Positions 47,905 to 56,606 of a stretch of 64,000 bases of DNA are shown in pieces (the first letter of the stretch is position 1; every line of letters starts with the position of its first letter). The position numbers and the translations under genes are program-made. The notes beneath the pieces are model-generated. The model was not told the origin of the DNA. It was given only the letters and a program-made list of their open reading frames with translations, and made no database searches. Source of the stretch: Planctomycetota bacterium (GTDB taxonomy: Bacteria; Planctomycetota; UBA1135; GCA-002686595); assembly GCA_016220085.1 (NCBI GenBank), contig JACRIN010000020.1, positions 20,174 through 84,173 on the forward strand. The letters run 5' to 3'.

Positions 47905-49116
47905 TCAACGCGTGAGTACGCCGGGTAGTCCGTACCCGGGCGGCCTCGCGAGCAGCACCACCCGGCCGGAGTAACCCGAGGTGACGAGCTCGTCGGTCGC
48001 ATTGCGGCCGTCGAGCTCGCCCGCGCAGAGCCAGTGGCCCTTGTCGCGGTCGACGAACAGAGTCTCTCGCGTCCAAGCGCCCGCGCGACGCGAGAGCAGC
48101 TCGACTTCCTTCGAGTAGCCGAAGACTGCGATCGTCTCGACGTTCGCGTCGGCGTCGAAGCGACCGGCGGCGATGCCGCGCAGGCCTTGCGGACCGGCGT
48201 AGACGAGCTCGTTCCTCCATGCGTCTCCTTCGCGCTCGTGCCGGAACACGCGCCCGTCGTCGCACGTGCTGTAGACCACCGTCGGACGGCCGGGGCGCGC
48301 GGGCGCGAGCGCGACGCGCCCGACGCCCATCGGCACTTCGAGGATCGTGGTCCAGCGCGGGCCGTCGCGTTCGAGCCGCAGGATCTCGACTCGTCCGTGG
48401 CGACCGGCGGTGACGATCTCGGGCGGCGACGCGCCGCCGGGCAACACCAACGCGTCGCGCACGCGGCCGGGGATTTCGGCGAGCACCGTCACATCGAAGC
48501 CATCGCGACCGTCGCTGCGCGCGGTCAAACGCGCGAGCTTGCCCGGACGCGTGAACGCGATGAGCTCGGGGCCGTCGTGCGCGAGATCGAGCTCGCCGCC
48601 GACCAACGTGTGGATCTCGTGCCCGGGGAGCTGGGCGATGATGCGGCTGTCGAGGAACGTCTCGAGCCGAGTCGTGATCTGATAGAGGTTGCCGTTCTGG
48701 GAGCCCGTGTAGAGCTCGACGCCCGGCACGCGCGGATCGAGGTCGGCCTGAACCAACCCGCCGAGCCACTTGCCGTCGTGCACGGTGCTGACCGGGGTCC
48801 ACTTGCCGCTGTACGACCAGAGCGCGTGGAAGCGTCCGCGGTCGTCGAGCGCTGCGATCTCCGGACAGCCGAATTGCGGATAGATCTTGAGCACGCCGAC
48901 GGTCCAGACGCCGACCTTGCCCTGGTCGACCACCAGAGACGCGTTCCAACCCGCGAACGCCGGCAGCGGGATCTCGTCCTCGGTCGGTGCGCCGGTCGCG
49001 GCGCCGGTCGTGACGGCGGGCTCGGCGGCGGAGCGCGCCTCGCCGTCGGGGTCCGGCAGCGCGCGGCAGCCGGTGAGCACACCGCACACGAGCACCGCAG
49101 AGAGAGTGAGCTTCAT
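47905..49116 (-). CDS. propeller/FG-GAP-like lipoprotein paired with TonB receptor
   Basis: This 403-residue protein starts at ATG 49116 with a lipobox L-T-G-C (Cys17). The body is beta-rich, with repeated segments of the type A-D-L-D-P-R-V-P-G-V-E-L-Y-T-G-S-Q-N-G and G-R-F-D-A-D-A-N-V-E-T-I-A-V, as in FG-GAP/VCBS propeller repeats. It is likely an outer-membrane-anchored propeller. It lies 79 bases downstream of the FecA-like receptor gene on the same strand, so the two are probably co-transcribed and may capture a substrate together. Frame beyond 49116 is not coding. Substrate unknown. Confidence 0.82.
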   Translation of the reverse strand: MKLTLSAVLVCGVLTGCRALPDPDGEARSAAEPAVTTGAATGAPTEDEIPLPAFAGWNASLVVDQGKVGVWTVGVLKIYPQFGCPEIAALDDRGRFHALWSYSGKWTPVSTVHDGKWLGGLVQADLDPRVPGVELYTGSQNGNLYQITTRLETFLDSRIIAQLPGHEIHTLVGGELDLAHDGPELIAFTRPGKLARLTARSDGRDGFDVTVLAEIPGRVRDALVLPGGASPPEIVTAGRHGRVEILRLERDGPRWTTILEVPMGVGRVALAPARPGRPTVVYSTCDDGRVFRHEREGDAWRNELVYAGPQGLRGIAAGRFDADANVETIAVFGYSKEVELLSRRAGAWTRETLFVDRDKGHWLCAGELDGRNATDELVTSGYSGRVVLLARPPGYGLPGVLTR

Positions 49117-49195
49117 GGGAGAGAGCTTGCGCTGGAGACGTCCGAAAGGGAAACGCGCCGCGGCGAGCACCACGGCCGCCGCGCCGGTTGTCGAC

Positions 49196-51316
49196 TCAGA
49201 ACCCGAGCTGAAAGCCTGCATACACTTGCTGCGGAGCGCCCGCGACCTTGCCGCCACCGAAGAATCCGCCGCGCGAGTGCACGAACCACTCCGAGTCGAA
49301 GAGATTGGTCGCGCCGACGAAGAATCGGCCCGCGGCCTTCTTCCCGAGCGAGAGGTCCTTCGACACTTGCGCGTCCCACACGGTGCGCGAAGGATTGAGC
49401 CCGATGTCTCCGTTCGAGCTCTCCGCGACGGTGTTCGCGTCGTCGGAGAACGACTCACCGACGTGCGTACCCCCGAGCGAGAAGCGCCATCGAGAGCTCG
49501 TCTCGTACTGGATCGACCAGGCGAGCTTCTCCTCCCACGCGTACGGAGTTTCGTTCCCGTCGTTCGTGGAGTTGGCGGCGTCGACGATCTCGGAGTCCTG
49601 CGTCGTCAGAGTCCCGTAGAGCGAGAATCCGTCGAGCGCGTCGACCGCTTCGCCCGCGTTCCACCGCACGACGTAGTCGACGCCGCTCGCCTCGATCTCG
49701 CCGATGTTCCGGTACACCGAGTTCGTGTCGAAGAAACCGATCTCGCCGAACTCGGTGTTCCAGACGGCGATCGAGCCTTCGAGCCCACCGGCGGCGTCGA
49801 TTCGGACCCCGGCCTCGATCGACTCGCCGCGTTCGAACTCCAGGCTCTGGTCGGGACTGGTCGGGCTGACGCCGAAGCCCCACACCTGCGGCGCGCGGAA
49901 GCTGCGCTGCCAGTTCGCGAAGAGCGCGGCCCATTCGGCGACCTCGTAGGAGGTGCTGATGCCGGGCAACACGTCGAAGAACGTCTCGTCGAAGTCGCCC
50001 CCGACCACGGCGTCCTCGCCTTGCGCGACGGGGATCCACTCCGCGCGCACGCCCGCGACCAAGGTCCAAGCGTCGGTCAGGTGGAGCGTGTCGTCGACGT
50101 GCGCTCCGACCGTCGTGAGCTCGTACTCCGCGTCTTGGATCAGCGCGGACACGCCGGTCGCGTACGTGGTGCGATCGGTGGTGCGATTCGGCAGGAGTTC
50201 CTCGTTGACCCGCAGGCCCCAGTAGAGCGCGTGCTCGAGTCCGAAAGCCTCGAACCGATCCTCCGCTCGAAAGCCGGCGGCGAGCGAGTACGCATCGTCG
50301 TCGATCACGCGCAACTCGGTCGGCGCGCCGAACGCGGGTCGCTCGGCGGTCAGATTCCGCCGGGTCTGCGAGAACGAGCCGAACCACTCGAAGGAACCGC
50401 CGCCGGTGTCGACGTGCCGGACCACGTCGGCGAGCGCCCGAAAGCCGCGGAAGACGTTCTCGGGGCGCGTGTTGGCGAAACGGTCCTGATCGTACTCCGC
50501 GACGGTCAAGCCGCCGGGAGGGCGGTGCTCGTTCTCGATGTAGCTCGCGTGCAACGAGAGCCAGTCGCGCTCGCCGAGCGCCCAGCGCGTCTTCAGGTCG
50601 GCGGTCGTGTACTCGAAGTCGGAGTCCGCGCGGAAGCCGTCGCCGTGTCGCTCACCGAGGGTGAGCAGGTAGCCGAAACGGCCGTCGTCGTCGCCGGCGC
50701 TGAAGAGCGTGCTCTGGTATCCGTACGAGCCGACCGTCGCGCGCACGTCGTAGCTCTCCTCCTTCGGAATCGGCGGCGTCAGCAAGTTGAGCACGCCGCC
50801 GACCGTGTTCGGCGAGTAGCGCACCGCGTAGCCGCCGCGGATCAGGTCGATCGCGTAGACCTGCTCGGTGAGCAACGGGAAGAACGAGAACGCGGTCCAA
50901 CCGTACGGAAGCGGACTCGCCGCCACACCATCGATCGCGACGTGCAGGTACTCGGTGAGGCCGTCGTCGGGGATACCGCGGATGGAGAAGCTCGGCGCGG
51001 ACGATTCGCCGCCGTTGTAGGGCCGCGTCGAGACCGCCGGAAGGTACTCCAGCAAGTCGTTGAGGTCGCGGGCCCCGATGCTCTCGACCTCTTCGGGACC
51101 GAGTACGTCGCGCGAGCCGGTCGCGCCGAGCGGGACCCTCGGCACGCCTTCGCGTTCGAGCGTGCCGAGCACGATCGTCTCGGGGATCGGTGTCGGCGCG
51201 GGAGCGTCCTGCTTGGCGGGCGCTTGGGAGGAAGCGACGGACGACGTGAGGACGACGGGCAAGGCGTGGAGCGCGAGGCGCGAACACGCCGCGAACGAGA
51301 GCGGTCGAGTTGTCAC
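49196..51316 (-). CDS. TonB-dependent outer-membrane receptor, FecA-like
   Basis: This 706-residue receptor has a signal peptide, then a TonB-box-like E-T-I-V-L-G-T near residue 46, a plug domain (about residues 70-190) and a 22-strand-type beta-barrel ending in F. The plug segment P-L-P-Y-G-W...F-F-P-L...I-D-L-I-R-G-G-Y-A-V-R-Y-S-P-N-T-V-G-G-V-L-N closely matches the E. coli FecA pattern, which transports ferric dicitrate. Ligand here is not certain. GTG 51316 is the start. No tonB, exbB or exbD is in the window. It is divergent from lpxH across a 240-bp gap. Confidence 0.92.
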   Translation of the reverse strand: MTTRPLSFAACSRLALHALPVVLTSSVASSQAPAKQDAPAPTPIPETIVLGTLEREGVPRVPLGATGSRDVLGPEEVESIGARDLNDLLEYLPAVSTRPYNGGESSAPSFSIRGIPDDGLTEYLHVAIDGVAASPLPYGWTAFSFFPLLTEQVYAIDLIRGGYAVRYSPNTVGGVLNLLTPPIPKEESYDVRATVGSYGYQSTLFSAGDDDGRFGYLLTLGERHGDGFRADSDFEYTTADLKTRWALGERDWLSLHASYIENEHRPPGGLTVAEYDQDRFANTRPENVFRGFRALADVVRHVDTGGGSFEWFGSFSQTRRNLTAERPAFGAPTELRVIDDDAYSLAAGFRAEDRFEAFGLEHALYWGLRVNEELLPNRTTDRTTYATGVSALIQDAEYELTTVGAHVDDTLHLTDAWTLVAGVRAEWIPVAQGEDAVVGGDFDETFFDVLPGISTSYEVAEWAALFANWQRSFRAPQVWGFGVSPTSPDQSLEFERGESIEAGVRIDAAGGLEGSIAVWNTEFGEIGFFDTNSVYRNIGEIEASGVDYVVRWNAGEAVDALDGFSLYGTLTTQDSEIVDAANSTNDGNETPYAWEEKLAWSIQYETSSRWRFSLGGTHVGESFSDDANTVAESSNGDIGLNPSRTVWDAQVSKDLSLGKKAAGRFFVGATNLFDSEWFVHSRGGFFGGGKVAGAPQQVYAGFQLGF

Positions 51317-51494
51317 GAGTAGAGCTTTGGACGGCGGTCGGGACGGAACGCGAACGTGTCGCGGTGGGGGACGAAGGCGCTCCGGATGGCAACGAGCATG
51401 CCGCTGCGTCGCCGCGCGTTCGGCCGCGCCGCACCACGCGGTCGCGTGGCGCTGCCGTAACGAGACGATCGGGCCGCGTGACGTCCGCGCGCGC

Positions 51495-51500
51495 TATAAC
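51495..51500 (+). promoter_or_regulatory. candidate -10 hexamer (TATAAC) for lpxH
   Basis: TATAAC is the most A/T-rich hexamer in the 240-bp gap between the TonB receptor and lpxH and lies 57 bases before ATG 51557. No -35 match is visible. Confidence 0.25.
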
Positions 51501-51556
51501 GAGTCGATGCAAGCGAAGCGCGAACGCACGCTGCCATCCAGGCTGGAGCTCGACGG

Positions 51557-52318
51557 ATGAGCGCGAGCCCGCGGCCCGAGATCGAGGTCAGGGTCGGCGC
51601 GCTCTGCATCGGCGATCTGCACCTCGACGCGTCGGACGCGGCGTGCGCGCACGCGCTGCGCGACTTCCTCGGCCGACACCGCACCGCGCCGGCGCTGGTG
51701 ATCCTCGGCGATCTCTTCGAAGCCTGGGTCGGTCCCGCCCACGCGCGGCTGGTCGGAGCGCAACGCGTGCTCGCGACGCTGCGCGAGTGGACCAGCGCAG
51801 GTCGCGCGCTCCATCTGATCCCCGGCAATCGCGACTTCTTGCTCGGCGCGGACTTCGAGGCCGCGTGCGGAGCGCGGGTGCATCCGCGTGGCGCGCTCGC
51901 TCGCTCGTCGCACGAGCGCGCGTTGCTGATTCACGGCGACGAGCTCTGCACGCTCGACGTCGGCTACCAACGCCTCAAACGGATCTTGCGCTCCGCGCCG
52001 ATGCTCGCGCTCGCGCCGCGGCTGCCGAGCCCGCTCGCGCTGGCGGTCGCGAAGCGTCTGCGGACGCGCTCGGTGCGCGCGGTCGCGGCGAAACCGAGCG
52101 CAGAGACCGCGCAGCAGCCCGACGAAGTGCGGCGGCAAGCGCTCGCCGCCGGCGTCGAAACGGTGCTCTGCGGCCACGCGCACGCCTTTCGGGACGAGCA
52201 ACTCCCCGCCGGGCCTCGCTGGGTGGTCGTCGACGCGTTCGGAGGCGCGCGCGATGTCGCCGTCGTGGGGGAGGCCGGGCGCTGGGTCGTGGGGGGCTCC
52301 CGCGGCGACCGAGCTTGA
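51557..52318 (+). CDS. lpxH: UDP-2,3-diacylglucosamine diphosphatase-like metallophosphoesterase
   Basis: LpxH hydrolyses UDP-diacylglucosamine to lipid X in lipid A synthesis at the inner membrane. The 253-residue protein shows the metal motifs G-D-L-H-L-D near residue 19, I-L-G-D-L-F-E-A-W-V-G, I-P-G-N-R-D-F-L-L-G, I-H-G-D-E-L-C-T-L-D-V-G-Y-Q and C-G-H-A-H, in the same order as E. coli LpxH. The last part replaces the E. coli L-G-A-W-H segment with V-D-A-F-G. Its presence suggests a lipid A pathway in this organism, though the other lpx genes are not in the window. Confidence 0.88.
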   Translation: MSASPRPEIEVRVGALCIGDLHLDASDAACAHALRDFLGRHRTAPALVILGDLFEAWVGPAHARLVGAQRVLATLREWTSAGRALHLIPGNRDFLLGADFEAACGARVHPRGALARSSHERALLIHGDELCTLDVGYQRLKRILRSAPMLALAPRLPSPLALAVAKRLRTRSVRAVAAKPSAETAQQPDEVRRQALAAGVETVLCGHAHAFRDEQLPAGPRWVVVDAFGGARDVAVVGEAGRWVVGGSRGDRA

Positions 52319-52342
52319 TCCCCGGGCTCCGGCCGATAGGCT
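52315..52342 (+). promoter_or_regulatory. candidate sigma-70-type promoter for cmk
   Basis: TTGATC (52315-52320) and TAGGCT (52337-52342) are 16 bases apart, with the -35 element overlapping the lpxH stop codon. They precede cmk ATG by about 60 bases. By-eye match only. Confidence 0.35.
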
Positions 52343-52404
52343 ACTCGCCCCCCTGGACTCCCCCCTTGGATTCGTAGGGGACTTCTAAGCCGGTTCTCCC
52401 CGCC

Positions 52405-53067
52405 ATGATCATCGCCATCGACGGGCCCGCCGGCGCCGGCAAGAGCACGGTTTCCCGCGGCCTCGCGAAGGCGCTCGGGTTCCTGTTCCTCGACACCGGC
52501 GCCATGTATCGCGCGGTCGCCCTGAAGGTGCTCGAGTCGGGCGCGAATCCGGAGTCGGAGGCGCAGTGTCGCGAGACGGCCGAACGCCACCGGCTGAGCT
52601 TCGACGCGGCGGGGAAGATTCTGATCGACGGCACGCCGGGCGAGCCCGACGTGCGCTCGGAGCGCGTGGAAAAGATCGTCTCGGCGGTCTCGGCCCATCC
52701 GCGCGTGCGTGCAGTGATCGTCGCTCGCCAACAGGCGATCGCGAGCGCGGCGCACGACGTGGTCGCCGAGGGACGCGATACGACGACGGTCGTCTTCCCG
52801 AACGCCGAGCTCAAGCTCTTTCTCAACGCATCCGCCGCTGAACGCGCCCGTCGCAAGGCGCACGAAGTCGGCAAGCCCGAGCGCCAGCGAGCGATCGAGA
52901 GCGACCTGTTGCGCCGCGACACGATCGACTCGACGCGCGCGCACTCGCCGCTCGTCAAAGCGCCCGACGCGCTGGTGATCGAGACCGACGGCAAGTCGCC
53001 CGAGCAGGTGATCGCCGAGCTGCTCGCCCACGTGCACGCGCGCCGCGCGGCGCAGCCCCAGGGATGA
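52405..53067 (+). CDS. cmk: cytidylate kinase
   Basis: This 220-residue kinase phosphorylates CMP and dCMP. The P-loop G-P-A-G-A-G-K-S-T is at residues 7-15, D-T-G-A-M-Y-R-A follows, and V-A-E-G-R-D-T-T-T-V-V-F-P marks the CMP-binding region. A-S-A-A-E-R-A-R-R-K is the LID. The next gene starts at the overlapping stop (ATGA), giving cmk-plsC-rpsA, a common bacterial arrangement. A candidate promoter lies just upstream. Confidence 0.96.
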   Translation: MIIAIDGPAGAGKSTVSRGLAKALGFLFLDTGAMYRAVALKVLESGANPESEAQCRETAERHRLSFDAAGKILIDGTPGEPDVRSERVEKIVSAVSAHPRVRAVIVARQQAIASAAHDVVAEGRDTTTVVFPNAELKLFLNASAAERARRKAHEVGKPERQRAIESDLLRRDTIDSTRAHSPLVKAPDALVIETDGKSPEQVIAELLAHVHARRAAQPQG

Positions 53068-53783
53068 CCGACGCGAGCGAGCACGCTGCGCCCGAACGCC
53101 CGGTGCGCACCGACAAGACGTGGGTCTACCACGCATGCCGGAGTGCGACCTGGCTCGGCTACCGGCTCGCGCTGCCGCCGACGTTTCGCGGAGTCGAGCA
53201 CTTGCCGAAGACCGGTGGAGTGCTGGTCGCCGCGAACCACCAGTCGTTCCTCGACATCCCGCTGATCGCGCAATCGACCGGCCGCCACGTCTGCTTCGTC
53301 GCGCGCGACACGCTCGCGCACAGCAGGCTGCTCGCCTACATCATGAACGGCTGCAACGCCGTCCTGATCGGGCGGGGCAAGGGCGATCGCGCCGCGCTGC
53401 GAGCGATCGTCGCGCACCTCGAAGCCGGAGATTGCGTCGCGATGTTCCCCGAGGGGACCCGCACGCGCGACGGCACGCTCGGCGCCTTCCACTCCGGTGC
53501 CCTGGTCGCCGCGCGCAAGGCGGGCGTCCCGCTGGTGCCCGCCGCGATCGACGGCAGTTGGCGAGCGTGGCCGCCGGGCCGCTCGCTCCCGCGCCCGACC
53601 CGCCTGTCGCTCGAGTACGCGCCCGCCGTCGACTCCGCGCTTCCCGACGCGCTCGAGCGCGTGCGCGCCGCGATCGCCGAGCGCTTGCCGCCCGCGGCTC
53701 GACCCCATCCACCTTCCGCTCCGGACTCCGAGTCGGTTTCGAACGCCGACTCGCCGTCCGCTCGCGCGGAAGGCCGTCACTAA
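53064..53783 (+). CDS. plsC: 1-acyl-sn-glycerol-3-phosphate acyltransferase family protein
   Basis: This 239-residue membrane-associated acyltransferase makes phosphatidic acid. The catalytic HX4D motif is N-H-Q-S-F-L-D-I-P-L near residue 53 and the substrate-binding motif is F-P-E-G-T-R-T-R-D-G. ATG 53064 overlaps the cmk stop. The C-terminal 30 residues are a Pro/Ser-rich tail. The gene sits between cmk and rpsA, as it does in many genomes. A related acyltransferase with another acceptor cannot be excluded. Confidence 0.92.
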   Translation: MTDASEHAAPERPVRTDKTWVYHACRSATWLGYRLALPPTFRGVEHLPKTGGVLVAANHQSFLDIPLIAQSTGRHVCFVARDTLAHSRLLAYIMNGCNAVLIGRGKGDRAALRAIVAHLEAGDCVAMFPEGTRTRDGTLGAFHSGALVAARKAGVPLVPAAIDGSWRAWPPGRSLPRPTRLSLEYAPAVDSALPDALERVRAAIAERLPPAARPHPPSAPDSESVSNADSPSARAEGRH

Positions 53784-53833
53784 CCCGATCCTCAAACCCT
53801 CAACTCGAACCCGTTTCGTTCAACCACCCTTTC

Positions 53834-55573
53834 ATGGCCCTAGCATCCCGTCGCATCAAGCAATACGACCTAGACCCCGCTGAACTCGAGCGCATGGTTC
53901 AGGTGTCCCTCGGAGGCGTCTCCGAGCCCGACCTGAAGCACCAACTCGAATCCTCGGTCAAGGACATCACCCCCGGCACGATCGTGAACGCGCGCGTCGA
54001 CTCCGTCGACGACCGCACCGGCATGGTGGTGATGGACATCGGCGGCAAGTCCGAAGGTCAGATCGCGATCGCCGAGTTCGGCGACGCCCTGCCCACCGCC
54101 GGGCAGATCTTCGAAGTCTTCTACGAAGGCCTCGACGAGAACGACACCGCGTTGATCTCGAAGCGCCGCGCCGATCGCCTGCGCTCCTTGGAACGCGTGT
54201 CGAAGAAGTACAAGGAAGGCGACGAGATCCAGGGCATCGTCCAACGCAAGATCAAGGGCGGTCTCTTGGTCGACGTCGAAGGCGTCAACGTCTTCCTGCC
54301 GGCGAGCCAGGTCAACCTGCGCCGCACGCACGACATCTCCGACTTCGTCAACGAGCCGATCCGCGCGCGCATCATCAAGATCGACGCGGAGCGCATGAAC
54401 ATCGTCATCTCGCGTCGCAAGCTGCTCGAGGAAGAGCGTCAGAAGCAGAAGGAATTCCTGCTCTCCGACATCCAAGACGGCCAGATCCGCAAGGGCGTCG
54501 TCAAGAACATCGCCGACTTCGGCGTGTTCGTCGACCTGGGCGGCATCGACGGTCTGCTCCACATCACCGACATGACGTGGGGTCGCATCAACCACCCGAG
54601 CGAGATGGTGCAGCTCGATCAAGAGATCGAGGTCAAGGTGCTGCGCGTCGACGCGGAGCGCGAGCGCATCGCGCTCGGCCTCAAGCAGAAGCAGCCCAGC
54701 CCGTGGGAAGGTATCGAGACGCGCTACCCGGTCGCTTCGAAGCACAAGGGCGCGGTGGTCAACATCATGTCCTACGGCGCGTTCGTGAAGCTGGAGGACG
54801 GCGTCGAAGGGCTCGTGCACATCTCCGAGATGTCGTGGACCCGTCGCGTCAACCATCCGAGCGAGATCGTCAAGGTCGGCGATCCGGTCGAGGTCGTCGT
54901 GCTCGAGTACAACAAGGAGAAGCAGGAGATCTCGCTCGGCATGAAGCAAGCCGAAGCGAACCCCTGGGATCTCGTCGACGAGCACTACCCCGTCGGCACG
55001 GTCATCGAAGGCACGGTGCGCAACTTGACCTCGTACGGCGCATTCATCGAGATCGAGGAAGGCATCGACGGCCTCCTGCACGTCTCGGACATGAGCTGGA
55101 CGAAGAAGATCACGCACCCGTCCGAGATGGTGAAGAAGGGCGACAAGATCCGTTGCGTCGTGCTCTCGGTCGATACGCAGAAGAAGCGCATCGCTCTGGG
55201 CTCGAAGCAACTCTCGCCCGACCCGTGGATGGACGAAATCCCGTCGAAGTACCACGTCGGCGACCTGCTCACCGGCACGATCACGAAGACGACCAACTTC
55301 GGCGCCTTCGTCCGTCTCGAGGAGGAGCTCGAAGGCTTGCTGCACATCTCCGAGCTCGCGGACCACAAGATCTCGAGCCCCGAGGAGATCGTGAAGCCCG
55401 GCCAGAAGGTCGAAGTGCGCGTCATCCGCGTCGACACGGAAGAGCGCAAGATCGGCCTGTCCTTCGTGCACGCCGACTTCGAGGAGAACAAGGCGATCCT
55501 CGAAGAGCACGAGCGCCGCGCGAAGCTCGCGGAAGCCAAGAAGCCGGCCGAAGGCGAAACGCCTCAGGCCTGA
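53834..55573 (+). CDS. rpsA: 30S ribosomal protein S1
   Basis: This 579-residue protein has six S1 RNA-binding domains, at roughly residues 45-112, 128-195, 215-285, 300-370, 386-456 and 473-543. The repeats show the expected pattern (G-T-V...F-G-A-F-V...L-E-G-L-L-H-I-S-E-M/L). S1 recruits mRNA to the 30S subunit and unwinds structure, which may matter in this GC-rich genome. The N-terminus (M-A-L-A-S-R-R-I-K-Q-Y) starts at ATG 53834, 50 bases after plsC. The C-terminal tail is Lys/Ala/Glu-rich. Confidence 0.97.
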   Translation: MALASRRIKQYDLDPAELERMVQVSLGGVSEPDLKHQLESSVKDITPGTIVNARVDSVDDRTGMVVMDIGGKSEGQIAIAEFGDALPTAGQIFEVFYEGLDENDTALISKRRADRLRSLERVSKKYKEGDEIQGIVQRKIKGGLLVDVEGVNVFLPASQVNLRRTHDISDFVNEPIRARIIKIDAERMNIVISRRKLLEEERQKQKEFLLSDIQDGQIRKGVVKNIADFGVFVDLGGIDGLLHITDMTWGRINHPSEMVQLDQEIEVKVLRVDAERERIALGLKQKQPSPWEGIETRYPVASKHKGAVVNIMSYGAFVKLEDGVEGLVHISEMSWTRRVNHPSEIVKVGDPVEVVVLEYNKEKQEISLGMKQAEANPWDLVDEHYPVGTVIEGTVRNLTSYGAFIEIEEGIDGLLHVSDMSWTKKITHPSEMVKKGDKIRCVVLSVDTQKKRIALGSKQLSPDPWMDEIPSKYHVGDLLTGTITKTTNFGAFVRLEEELEGLLHISELADHKISSPEEIVKPGQKVEVRVIRVDTEERKIGLSFVHADFEENKAILEEHERRAKLAEAKKPAEGETPQA

Positions 55574-55589
55574 GCGGGTACTCCCCGCC

Positions 55590-56606
55590 ATGAGCGCGGC
55601 GCGGTGGTGTCTCCTTGCGGTGCTGGTCACCGCTTGCGGCACCCCGCGCCGCGCGGTCGTTTCCGACGATCCGCTGGTGCTCGATCCCGAGCTCCGTCCG
55701 CGGATCGCCGCGTTCGAACCGGCGTTCGATGCGCTGACCGCCGCGCTCGACGACGACGACGAGCCGAGCGCCCGCGCGATCCTCGCGCGGATCCGCGCGC
55801 TGCGCCCCGGGGGTCCCGCGGCGACGGTCGTCGAGGCGTTCCAACGCGTCCTCGACGGGCGCGCGGCGGTGCACGAGCTCGAGCTCCGGCTCGTCGTGCG
55901 CGGCAAGCCGACCGCGAAGGGCGGCCGACGCCTCGCGCTCGCCGCGGTGTCGAGCCACGACACGCCGGTGACGATCTACGCCTCGGCGGCGCGCGTCGAA
56001 TCGTCGCTGTTCGGCATCGACGTGCGCGGGTTCGAGCACCGGTCGGCGTACACGCGACCGATCGAGGCGCTCGCCGAGCTCGAGCTCGATCCCGACGATC
56101 CCGAGTTGCTCGACGTCGCCGAGTTCGACGTGCCGCTCTCGAACGAGCTCGCGGTGCGCGCGCACTTCGAGGTCGTGCTGGTGCAAGCCGAGATCGAGCT
56201 CGATGGTCGGCGCTTGCCCGCCGCGACGTTGCGCGTCGCGCCGTGCGAGGTCGACCAACTCGCGACCTTCCTGCCGACCGATCCGGTCGAGCCCGCCGAG
56301 CTCGCGCGGTGCCTCGATCAGCCCGGCTTCGCGTTGCCCGCGGCGCTCGAGCGCGCGGTGCGCATCGCGCCCGATCGCCGCGACGAAGCGCTCGAAGCGT
56401 GCGCGCCGGTGCTCGCGCGGATGAACCGCATCGATCTCGAGCGCGCGGCGCCTTGCCTGCGCTGGCTCTCCGGCGACCGAGACCGCGGGGGCGATCCCGA
56501 TCGCTGGAGGACGTGGGCGGTACAGCGCACGCAGCGCGAGCCGCCGACGCCGACGCTGGACTTGCCTGCGCGCGGGCGCGACACTCCGCCGCCCCAAGGA
56601 CCATGA
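55590..56606 (+). CDS. putative lipoprotein of unknown function
   Basis: The 338-residue product begins with a short signal and lipobox-like V-T-A-C (Cys about 16). The body is Ala/Arg/Glu/Asp-rich, with a beta-like middle (L-R-L-V-V-R-G-K-P-T-A, T-I-Y-A-S-A-A-R-V) and a helical C-terminal part ending in a Pro-rich tail. I recognise no family. It starts 17 bases after rpsA and its stop overlaps the tyrS ATG (ATGA), so it is in one transcription unit with both. Confidence 0.65.
   Translation: MSAARWCLLAVLVTACGTPRRAVVSDDPLVLDPELRPRIAAFEPAFDALTAALDDDDEPSARAILARIRALRPGGPAATVVEAFQRVLDGRAAVHELELRLVVRGKPTAKGGRRLALAAVSSHDTPVTIYASAARVESSLFGIDVRGFEHRSAYTRPIEALAELELDPDDPELLDVAEFDVPLSNELAVRAHFEVVLVQAEIELDGRRLPAATLRVAPCEVDQLATFLPTDPVEPAELARCLDQPGFALPAALERAVRIAPDRRDEALEACAPVLARMNRIDLERAAPCLRWLSGDRDRGGDPDRWRTWAVQRTQREPPTPTLDLPARGRDTPPPQGP

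Noticed and set aside
51434..51449. Hairpin with GGTC loop in the TonB-receptor/lpxH gap as another SECIS
   Set aside because: It is intergenic, with no in-frame TGA or Cys-position context. It shows that such loops can arise by chance in GC-rich DNA.
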